From JAFAMB01 sp963775805 (GTDB lineage: Bacteria > Verrucomicrobiota > Verrucomicrobiia > Chthoniobacterales > JAFAMB01), in contig CAVZKG010000001.1 of NCBI GenBank assembly GCA_963775805.1, forward strand, positions 1 through 64,000: DNA of 64,000 bases. Direction: 5' to 3'. Below the pieces are notes generated by a model. The model ran no database searches. It worked only from the letters and a program-made list of their open reading frames with translations, and was not told where the DNA came from. Every line of letters starts with the position of its first letter. Within the stretch, counting starts at the first letter, position 1. Positions 52,300 through 61,900 of the stretch are shown here, piece after piece. Both the position numbers and the translations under genes were made by a program.

Positions 52300-55200
52300 T
52301 GGATGAACCGTTCCAGGGCCAAATGGATACCGAGAATCCGTGGCCAGGTTTAGCGGCGTACAGCGAGGGATCGAGTGTTTATTTCCATGGCAGGGAAGAT
52401 GAAGTTGGTGAATTGCTTCGCCGGGTCCGGCGCCACCTGCTAACTGTGCTGTTTGGTCAATCCGGGTTGGGAAAAACCTCTTTGTTGAATGCCGGCTTGT
52501 TCCCGCTGCTTCGGTCTGAACACTTTCTTCCGGTCGCAATTCGCCTCGATTTTGCCGAAGGTGCAATCGGCTTGGCAGAGCAGGTCAAAACGAAGATTCA
52601 TGATGTTGTTGCCGGATCTGGTCTGGCTGATGTACCTGTCCCGCGTCCAGACGAGACTCTTTGGGCTTACTTTCACCGGCGCGAGGATCAGCTTCGCGGG
52701 CCAGACGGGCAACGGCTCGTGCTGGTTCTTGTGTTCGATCAGTTCGAGGAAATATTCACTCTTGGGGAAGGAGGACGGACCCACGCCGGGCTCCGGTTCC
52801 TTACCGAACTTAGCGACTTGATCGAAAACCGTCCCCCAATCGAAACCGAGGAACGAATCGAAGCGGACCCGGACGTGGCGGATCAGTTTGAATTCGGCAA
52901 AGATCAGTACCGGATCCTGCTAACTCTTCGCGAAGACTATCTTGCGCATCTGGAAGACTTGCGCACCTCGATGCCGTCACTGACCCAGAATAGAGTTCGG
53001 CTGAACCGGATGACAGATCGTCAAGCCGTTGACGCCGTTCTTGGTCCCGGCGGCGAATTGGTGTCACCTTCTCTAGCGCAGGAAATCGTTCGATTTGTTT
53101 CGGGAGCTAATTCAAAAGAACGGCCGGACGGAGCCGCACGGATCGAGCCGTCGTTGCTCAGTCTCGTCTGTCATGAATTGAACAATAAACGTCGCGCACT
53201 GGGGCAGAGCACAATCACTCCCGACCTTCTTGCCGGAAGCAGCGACGCGATCCTGCAAGATTTCTATGAAAGATGCCTGAGTGATCAGGTCCCAGCCGTG
53301 CGCCGGTACGTTGAAGACCAACTCCTGACTGATTCTGGATTTCGCGAAAGCATTGCACTGGAGCGTGCACGGAAGTCGCTTGAACAGGAAGGTGCGCCGG
53401 CCGCTGCGATCGATCAGTTAATCAATCGACGTCTTCTTCATGTAGAGGAACGGCTGAACGTGCGCCGGATCGAGCTGACTCACGACATTCTCACTGGGGT
53501 GGTCAAGGAGAGTCGTGACTCCCGTCGCGCCCGAGAGGAAAAGGAAGAAGCCGAGCGGAGGCGCGAGCTGGCAGAAGAGCAGCGGCGCCAAGCAGAGGAG
53601 CGCGAGAATCGGACACGACGACAGCTTCGCAAAGCAAGGATGACAGCGGCTGGCTTTGGGATTCTGCTGGTCGCGGCGCTTGTCGCGGTAGGCTGGGCGA
53701 TCCGGGCTAACAAAGAGGCGAAGCGGGAGGCGAAGCGCGCAGGCGAGGCCGAAGATCGCTATCGACGGTCGGCGGAACTTGCTCAGCGGACGGCAGACCT
53801 TGCTCAACGGTCGGCGATCCAGGTCCGTTCACTAAGTTTGAATAACAATTCAACGATCCTTGCGCTAATCGACAAGATGCTTGAAAACGCGGCGCCGGAG
53901 GAGTCCGGGATGTTGCACTACCTAAGAGCCCAGACGCTTTCCGTTTTAGGCAAACACAACGAAGCAATCAACGAATACAAAGAGCTTCTCAAGATTGACC
54001 CGGACAACGTACTCTATTCGTCGGGTCTTGGATACGAATACATCAACATAGGTGACACTGCGAAAGCGCTTGAGGCAACGAATTTTGCGCTGGAGCAAAA
54101 GCAAACAGGCGTGGCCGCATTTATGAATCAAGGCTATTTGCTGGGTGCCACTGGAGACTACGAGGGAGCGACGCGCGCGATCAAGATGGCAATCGAGCGT
54201 TTCGCGTACACGGGACCGCAGAGTTACATCATCCAAAGCACTATTTCGCCTGATATTAAGGCGGCCACCGGTCAAAATGAGTTAATAGTGGACGAAATTG
54301 AAGCGTGCAACTCTCTATACTACCAGCTTGCTAGCATCAAAGCGTTCGCGGGTGACCCCGGTTTCCCGGCCGCGCTTGAAGCAGCCGATGCCCATCCCAT
54401 CACGGTCGCAGAAGTGCTATTCGCGCTCAACCATGGATGGCGACAACTGGAAAACCGGCCGGAGGACTATGGAGCATTAGCTGCCGAGGGAGCATTGTGG
54501 GAGCGCGCCGGTTTCAAAGAATGGGCGAAGGAGCTCTATACGCGATTCGAGAAGACGCATGCCGCAAAAGGAGCGGCGAGATATAGTGAATTAGCTAAGT
54601 GGGTTGATCAGCGACTCGAAGCATTGCGTCCCTATCAATTTCCGAAGCCGGCTCCGCCTAGAACTTCACTTCTGGTCCTCGAAGCGCAGGAACAATCCGA
54701 ACAGGGCAATCTCGATCAGGCGATCGAACTCCTAAATCAAGGGATAGCGAAAGAGCCGGACAATATTGAGCTCTTAATTTCTCGTGCAGGGATCCTATTG
54801 AGCGCCCGTCGATACGCCGACATGAAAAAAGAGTGCGATGCAATTATTGCGAAAGCCCCTGGCACCGCGGTCGCATACTTTTACCGGGCCGTAGCGGAAG
54901 AAGCTCTGCGGGGAAGTGCCGTGAATGTCGAAGCAGATTTGCGAAAAGCCATTGAATGCGACCCGCACGCCTACCGCCCATTGGTTTGGCTCAGTGATTT
55001 CGTCGCTCCCAAGCATCCAGAGGATGCCCTCAAACTTCTTAACCAAAGCATTACGGAGGGTATATGGTTTTCGGATCCGCCATACATTTATTGGCGGCTG
55101 GCCTCTTTGCGGAACAGTTTGCGACAATACAAGGAAGCGGCGGACGCCGCCCGGACGGCGATTGCGATGAAAAGCGATCTCCTGGTGTTTTACGAGCCTT

Positions 55201-55673
55201 TGTACAATGCTGAGCGCGGACTGGGGAAGAGCATAAAGGATGCAGTGGCCGACACATCGGCCTTCTGCCAGATACAGGCTGAAGCCAGAGTGGCGCTTGG
55301 CCAGAAATGGAACGCGTTTAACACCTATTGGACCGGGTTCCAGTTTTTGGTTGGTAAATCGCGGGGTGCGCAAGCAGCAGATGAACAGTTAGCAATCGCT
55401 TGGATGTTATCCGGGGCATCGAAGGTGCTCGAAAGCATCGCTTCAAAAGGAGAAGCTATCGCTTTCTGGAATGCAACGAATGACTGGATCAAAACGCTCG
55501 ACAAATCTCTGACGGAAGACGTTTTCGTCCAAAGTGTTGAATCGAATGAACAAGCAACCCTTTATTGGAAGGCCATGATCAAATCCGGACTATTTAAGGA
55601 ATATAATCAGGCGTTCCAAGACGAGATGAACCGGTTGACGGCAGCGCATCAGCCCGCGGCCGCGGCACAGTGA
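52299..55673 (+). CDS. nSTAND-like P-loop ATPase with membrane helix and TPRs
   Basis: ATG 52299 overlaps the preceding stop by one base. The 1124-residue protein starts with the novel-STAND entry motif ENPWPGLAAYSEGSSVYFHG R, then Walker A GQSGLGKTSLLNAG (residues 53-66), Walker B LVLVFDQFEEIFTLG (Asp147) and a winged-helix/sensor part to about 390 (RLNRMTDRQAVDAVLGPGGE, RIELTHDILTGVVKES). A charged coiled coil at 400-445 leads to a single membrane helix at about 448-468 (TAAGFGILLVAALVAVGWAI). The rest is TPR repeats (HNEAINEYKELLKIDPDNVL, NLDQAIELLNQGIAKEPDNI). STAND ATPases oligomerise on ligand recognition, so this is the likely sensor or scaffold of the cluster. TPRs would lie on the far side of the membrane if topology holds. 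Confidence 0.85.
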   Translation: MDEPFQGQMDTENPWPGLAAYSEGSSVYFHGREDEVGELLRRVRRHLLTVLFGQSGLGKTSLLNAGLFPLLRSEHFLPVAIRLDFAEGAIGLAEQVKTKIHDVVAGSGLADVPVPRPDETLWAYFHRREDQLRGPDGQRLVLVLVFDQFEEIFTLGEGGRTHAGLRFLTELSDLIENRPPIETEERIEADPDVADQFEFGKDQYRILLTLREDYLAHLEDLRTSMPSLTQNRVRLNRMTDRQAVDAVLGPGGELVSPSLAQEIVRFVSGANSKERPDGAARIEPSLLSLVCHELNNKRRALGQSTITPDLLAGSSDAILQDFYERCLSDQVPAVRRYVEDQLLTDSGFRESIALERARKSLEQEGAPAAAIDQLINRRLLHVEERLNVRRIELTHDILTGVVKESRDSRRAREEKEEAERRRELAEEQRRQAEERENRTRRQLRKARMTAAGFGILLVAALVAVGWAIRANKEAKREAKRAGEAEDRYRRSAELAQRTADLAQRSAIQVRSLSLNNNSTILALIDKMLENAAPEESGMLHYLRAQTLSVLGKHNEAINEYKELLKIDPDNVLYSSGLGYEYINIGDTAKALEATNFALEQKQTGVAAFMNQGYLLGATGDYEGATRAIKMAIERFAYTGPQSYIIQSTISPDIKAATGQNELIVDEIEACNSLYYQLASIKAFAGDPGFPAALEAADAHPITVAEVLFALNHGWRQLENRPEDYGALAAEGALWERAGFKEWAKELYTRFEKTHAAKGAARYSELAKWVDQRLEALRPYQFPKPAPPRTSLLVLEAQEQSEQGNLDQAIELLNQGIAKEPDNIELLISRAGILLSARRYADMKKECDAIIAKAPGTAVAYFYRAVAEEALRGSAVNVEADLRKAIECDPHAYRPLVWLSDFVAPKHPEDALKLLNQSITEGIWFSDPPYIYWRLASLRNSLRQYKEAADAARTAIAMKSDLLVFYEPLYNAERGLGKSIKDAVADTSAFCQIQAEARVALGQKWNAFNTYWTGFQFLVGKSRGAQAADEQLAIAWMLSGASKVLESIASKGEAIAFWNATNDWIKTLDKSLTEDVFVQSVESNEQATLYWKAMIKSGLFKEYNQAFQDEMNRLTAAHQPAAAAQ

Positions 55674-55679
55674 ATATAT

Positions 55680-55880
55680 TTGTCCCGTAGGGATAGCCCG
55701 ATAGTAGCCGGGCACGAAGTGCCTGGGTAACGAAACTGAGCCGGAATCCTTTCAAACGTCCCGCTGGGACGAGGCTTTTCTTCTAATGATTCCAGGCACT
55801 TCGTACCTGGCTATTATCACGCTGTCCCTCCGGGACAAAACACATTCACCCTGGGATGCTATGCCCAGGTTAATGCTTAT
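55680..55880. repeat. REP/BIME-like palindromic repeats
   Basis: The segment contains TGTCCCGTAGGGATA, CGTCCCGCTGGGACGAGG and TGTCCCTCCGGGACAAAA hairpins, and GGCACGAAGTGCC with a similar AGGCACTTCGTACCTGG in inverted order. Such mosaic palindromes mark ends of operons. It separates the convergent STAND and autotransporter genes and could serve as a bidirectional transcription end. Confidence 0.6.
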
Positions 55881-55914
55881 TAGCGTCTCGCCTGTCCAAG
55901 AGATAGCTAATGAA

Positions 55915-58900
55915 TTAAAAACTGAATCGTACACCGCCGGTTACAGCATTTGAATCGTAGTGATCCCGACCGAGTTGACCGTCGTATGAAACATAGGTTG
56001 ATATCGCCGGGGTCCAATAGGCTGTGATCCCTGCACTGACGATCGCGCTGTCGTGACCTTCGACCGGCCCCACAAATGTATCGGATGGTCCGGGAATTCC
56101 CACGAAACCCGCAGCAATCGGGAGTGCCGAATATTTGAATTCATGTTCCCAGGCAGCTCTCAAAGCGGGCTCCAGAACAACCGAACCGATTTGCCAGGCG
56201 TAACTGACTCTGAACCCCAGGTCGGTGCGTAACGACTCCGCGGACTGCGAATGAATGTCCAACGGAGCCAGTGAACCTTTTTCTGTAAAGTCATCAATAT
56301 TCACATAGGTGTATTGAAGCGAAGCAGTCGGCCCGACGCTTAAATGCCCACAGTGCAAATCGTAGCCGCCGCTCAGAAAGCTGCTGTATTCCGCCCCGCT
56401 TGTGCCTCCGGAAGCCATGCCCCCAATCGTGGAGCGACTCGAATCATAAACGCTGTGGCCCCCGTAAATTCCTCCATTAAGATAGAACCCACGGTCAAAC
56501 CAGCTTGCATAGACTCCGCCCCGGCCGCTATCGACATCGATGTTGCCCCTCGGGTTAAGACTGGTCCAGGTGTGCGAGTATTCGCCCATGACCCCAACCA
56601 CCAACTGGTCGGTGAGCCGATAGTCAATCCCCAGGCTGGCTCCGCCGGTAGTGAAGTCGTACCCTTTGGCGTTGTAGTCAGCATCCACATTCACAAAATC
56701 ACCGAAGCCGGTTACCCAGACTCCCCAGCGGTTTTCTGCTCCAGGCTGGAGAGCTTGTTCCACAGGGTTCTTGGAAGACTTGCCGTCAACGGGTTCTTTA
56801 TCTTCGAGATTAACGGAGGCCCCGTTCGTTTTCATGTTGGAGCTGAATCCGCTGGATCCGTTTCGCAAATCGTCCAAGCGGCTTTCAAGGTTCATCCGCT
56901 GGAGGTTCGCATTCGAGAAACTGATTTCGTAAAACGACGACAGTGAATCGGGAGAGATTTTTTCCAGATCGCCCGGGAGATTCGAAACAGGTTCTTTGGA
57001 AAGAAAGGAAATCAGCTCGCCAATTTTTGGATTGAGCTGCGTTTCATCCAGCAGATTGCCGGCTGCGCGCTGGTTCGGGGTTTGGGCAAAGGACTCGAAA
57101 TCGATCGTGACAATCACCGGCGGCGGAGCCGGGGGATTGATGGGAGGAATGATCGGAGGCGGGACGGCCAGGAACTCGAGATCCACGAAGTCACGGCCAT
57201 ACACAAGGTCAATGGTTTTGATTCCATCTCCTGGAGTAAATGGATTTAAAAAGGTAGCGAATCGACCGGTCACCGTCCCTCCGGTCGTCACGAGAGTCAG
57301 TTCGTTCCCGGGCTTGGGCTGGAAGCCGAGCGAGATCAATTGCAGGGTGCCGTTGAGGCTCGCGTTTCCGCCTACGTTTAAGGTGTCGTATTGACCTGTG
57401 CCGGCACCGGCTACCTGTAACTGCAAGGTGCCGCCGGCGTTCTGGGTGTAATTGCCTTTCACGTTGATTGGCTGAGGATCTGCTCTGAGAATTCCGCCGT
57501 TAACAATTACCGAGCCAAAACCCAGGGCCTGAGGATTATTCACCGTCAGCGTCCCGGCGTTCACCGTTGTACCGCCGGTGTAAGTGTTCGTTCCGCTCAA
57601 GGTCGTAGTGCCGGTCCCGTTCTGTTGAACGCTCCCACTGCCGCTGATGACTCCTCCAAACGTGAGCGTGTTCGATCGATCGAAAAGCAGCGTTCCGTTG
57701 TCGACGACATTGCCGGCCACAGTACCGGTCGTCCCGCCGTTGCCGAGTTGGAGTGTTCCGGAGGTAATTGTCGTGCCTCCAGAGTAAGTGTTCGTGCCGG
57801 TAAGGGCGGTCGTTCCGGTTCCTGTTTTGATGAGCCCAAGGGTGCCGGAACCGTCTGCTAATACTCCGCTAAATAGTGTGTCTGTGCCGTCGGCGCCCAC
57901 CGTCAAAACGACTGCACCTGCGCCGTTATTGGTGACCAATCCGCTTCCGGCAAGCGACCCGATTGTGTTATTGAACCCATTCAGATCCAGAATGGCAGGC
58001 GCGGTCACAGTAAATGCTGAACTGGCGCTGAGCGCCGTGCTTGAACCGGCTTGTAACGTCCCGTCCGAGACACTTGTCGCTCCGCTATACGTATTGTCCC
58101 CACCAAGCACGACAACCCCAGTCCCCTCCTGTGTAACGGTTCCAGTGCCGGTAATCGACCCGTTGAGAGTGAAGGTCCCCGATCGATCAAATACCAACGC
58201 AGCTCCCGGGGCATTGATCAGCACGTTACCGACAATGCTCCCTGTACCTCCGCCATTGCCGATTTGGAGCGCGCCCTCATTGATCGTCGTGCCACCCGTG
58301 TAGGTATTGCTGCCCGTAAAGATCAAAGTGCCCGCTCCGTCCTTGACGCCGCTTCCCGTCCCGATGACTGATCCGCCGTACGTAATGGTATCGCTGCGAT
58401 CAATGTCCAAGATTCCATTGTCGACAATCAAAACGCTGTTCACGGCCCCGGAGGGTTCTCCGTTTCCCAGTTGTAATGTTCCGGCGGAAATTGTCGTGGT
58501 TCCCGTGAACGGATTGTTCGAAGTCAGGATCAGTGTTCCACTGCCTAGCTGCGTCAGCCCACCGGTGCCGCTGATAACTCCGTCAAAAGTCACCGTGTCG
58601 CTTCGGTCGAACGCCAAGGTTCCGTTATCCGTCACATTACCAACGATACTTCCTGTCGCCTCTCCATCGCCGATTTGGAGCGTCCCAGCGTCAATTGTCG
58701 TGCCTCCGGTGTAGGTATTTGCTCCAGTTAGAATCATCGTTCCCGCTCCCGACTTGGCGAGACCAAGGCTGCCAGATCCGTCAGTCAAAACGCCACTGAA
58801 TGTCGTGCTTGTGTTGTCGCCGCCGGCGGTCAAAACTGCGGGGCCCGCGCCATTGTTTGTGACTGTACCGCTTCCTGAAAGCGATCCGATGGTATTGCTG

Positions 58901-61900
58901 AACCCGTTCAGGTCCAGGGTGCCCGTAACGGTATAGGCCGATTCTGCGGTGAACGCGGATGCGGAACCGGCTTGCAAAGTTCCAGCGGCAATATCCGTTG
59001 CTCCGTTGTAGGCGCTTGCCCCAGTAAGGGTCAAAGTTCCGGACCCGATTTTCGTAAGGCCCAGACTGCTGCCGGCAGCGAGAAAACTGCCACTGAACGT
59101 CGTGCTTGTATTGTCACCGCCAACGGTCAAGACCGCGGGCCCCGCGCTAGTATTTGTCACAACACCGGTACCTGAGAGCGACCCGATCGTATTGTTGAAT
59201 CCGTTCAGATCCAAAGTGCCAGTCACAGTAAAAGCTGAATTGGCGCTGAACGCTGTGGCCGAACCTGCCCGCAGCGCGCCGGCGGTGAGATTCGTCGCCC
59301 CGCTATACGTATTGTCCCCACCCAGCGTGATAGTCCCACTCTCCAGCGTCACCCCGCCAAGGCCGGTAATCGACCCGTTAAGAGTCAAAGAGTCCGATCG
59401 ATCAAATATCAACGTAGCACCCGCGGCGTTGATGAGTACGTTCCCGACGATACTCCCTGTACCTCCGCCATTGCCGATTTGAAGCGCACCCTCATTGATC
59501 GTCGTGCCACCCGTGTAGGTATTGTTTCCCGTAAAGATCAAAGTGCCCGCTCCGTCCTTGACGCCGCTTCCCGTTCCGGTGACTGATCCGCCGTAAGTAA
59601 TGGTATCGCTCCGATCAATGTCCAAGATTCCATTGTCGACAATCAAAACGCTGTTCACGGCCCCGGAGGGTCCTCCGTTTCCCAGTTGTAATGTTCCGGC
59701 GGAAATTGTCGTGGTTCCCGTGAACGGATTGTTCGAAGTCAGGATCAGTGTTCCACTGCCTAGCTGCGTCAGCCCACCGGTGCCGCTGATAACTCCGTCA
59801 AAAGTCACCGTGTCGCTTCGGTCGAACGCCAAGGTTCCGTTATCCGTCACATTACCAACGATACTTCCTGTCGCCTCTCCATCGCCGATTTGGAGCGTCC
59901 CAGCGTCAATTGTCGTGCCTCCGGTGTAGGTATTTGCTCCAGTTAGAATCATCGTTCCCGCTCCCGACTTGGCGAGACCAAGGCTGCCAGATCCGTCAGT
60001 CAAAACGCCACTGAATGTCGTGCTTGTGTTGTCGCCGCCGGCGGTCAAAACTGCGGGGCCCGCGCCATTGTTTGTGACTGTACCGCTTCCTGAAAGCGAG
60101 CCGATGGTATTGCTGAAGCCGTTCAGGTCCAGGGTGCCCGTAACGGTATAGGCCGAATTCGCGGAGAACGCGGTTGCGGAACCGGCTCGCAAAATTCCGG
60201 AGGCAATATCCGTTGCTCCGTGGTAGGCGCTAACCCCAGTAAGGGTCAGGGTTCCGGACCCGCTTTTGGTAAGGCCTAGACTACTGGCACCATCGGTCAA
60301 AAGGCCACCGAACGTCGTGCTGGTGTTGTCACCGCCAACGGTCAACACCGCGGGCCCCGCGCTAGTATTTGTCACAACACCGGTACCTGAGAGCGACCCG
60401 ATCGTATTGTTGAATCCGTTCAGATCCAAAGTGCCAGTCACAGTAAAAGCTGAATTGGCGCTGAACGCTGTGGCCGAACCTGCCTGCAGCGCCCCGGCGG
60501 TGAGATTCGTCGCCCCGCTATATGTATTGTCCCCACCCAGCGTGATAGTCCCACTCTCCAGCGTCACCCCGCCAATGCCGGTAATCGACCCGTTAAGAGT
60601 GAAAAAATCCGATCGATCAAATATCAACGTAGCACCCGCGGCGTTGATGAGTACGTTCCCGACGATACTCCCTGTACCTCCGCCATTGCCGATTTGAAGC
60701 GCACCCTCATTGATCGTCGTGCCACCCGTGTAGGTATTGTTTCCCGTAAAGATCAAAGTGCCTGCTCCGTCCTTGACCCCGCTTCCCGTTCCGGTGACTG
60801 ATCCGCCGTACGTAATGGTATCGCTCCGATCAATGTCCAAGATTCCATTGTCGACGATCAAAATACTGTTCACGCCCCCGGAGGCTCCTCCGTTTCCAAG
60901 TTGTAATGTTCCCGCACTAATTGTCGTGGTTCCCGTGAACGGATTGTTCGACGTCAGGATCAGCGTTCCGCTGCCAAGTTGCGTCAGCCCACCCGTGCCA
61001 CTGATAACTCCGTTAAAAGTCACCGTGTCGCTTCGGTCGAACGCCAGAGTCCCGTTATCCGTCACGTTCCCAGCGATGCTTCCTGTTGTCCCGCCGCCAC
61101 CGATCTGGAGCGTTCCCGCACTGATCGTTGTTCCTCCGGTGTAGGTGTTGGTCCCCGTCAGAGTTGTGGTTCCCGTCCCAAGTTGGACCAGAGCCCCGGT
61201 GCCGCTGATAACTCCCCCAAGGATTAGTGCGTTGTCGCTTCGATCGAATGCCAGGGTCGCATTGTTCGTGACGTTCCCAACGATGCTTCCAGTTGTTCCG
61301 CCGTCCCCGATTTGAAGCGTGCCCGCGCTGATCGTTGTCCCTCCGGTGTAGGTGTTGGCCCCCGACAGCGTCAACGTACCCGTGCCGACCTTGGTCAAGG
61401 ATGCGCCGCTGCCGCCGAAAAACCCGCCGTCGGCAATCACCCCGCTGACTTCGGTGTTCAGATTGCTGGAGCCGACAGTGAGATTGATTGAACCCAGATT
61501 ATAGTTGCCTGCGCCCGCTATCGAGCCCGCCGTTGTCCCGGTGGAAGTGAGATGGGAAAAATCGACAATGCCACCCGAGTTAGTGATGAAGACTGCTTGG
61601 CCACCCGAGCCTGTCTGTTGAAAAACAGTGATTCCTCCCGAATTCGTAATGACTGTGGCGTTACCGGCTGTACTCGAGTCATTGAACTCTGTGAACCCGC
61701 CGAGGTTGGTGGTGATTGTGGCGGTGCCAGCCGTGCTCGTGTTATCAAAAAGCGCGGCAGCACCAGCGCCGTTGGTAACGCCGTCACCATTCGTAATGGA
61801 GGCCGCACCGGCCGAACTCGAATTGCTGAATTGCGTGATTCCGTCCGCGGTGTTTGTGATGCTCGCGGTACCCGCTGTACTGGAGTTCGTGAAAAATGTG

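Noticed and set aside
57800..61140. Regular repeats as a possible CRISPR array
   Set aside because: Units are 1215 bases long, in frame with one large gene, and lack short repeats with unique spacers.
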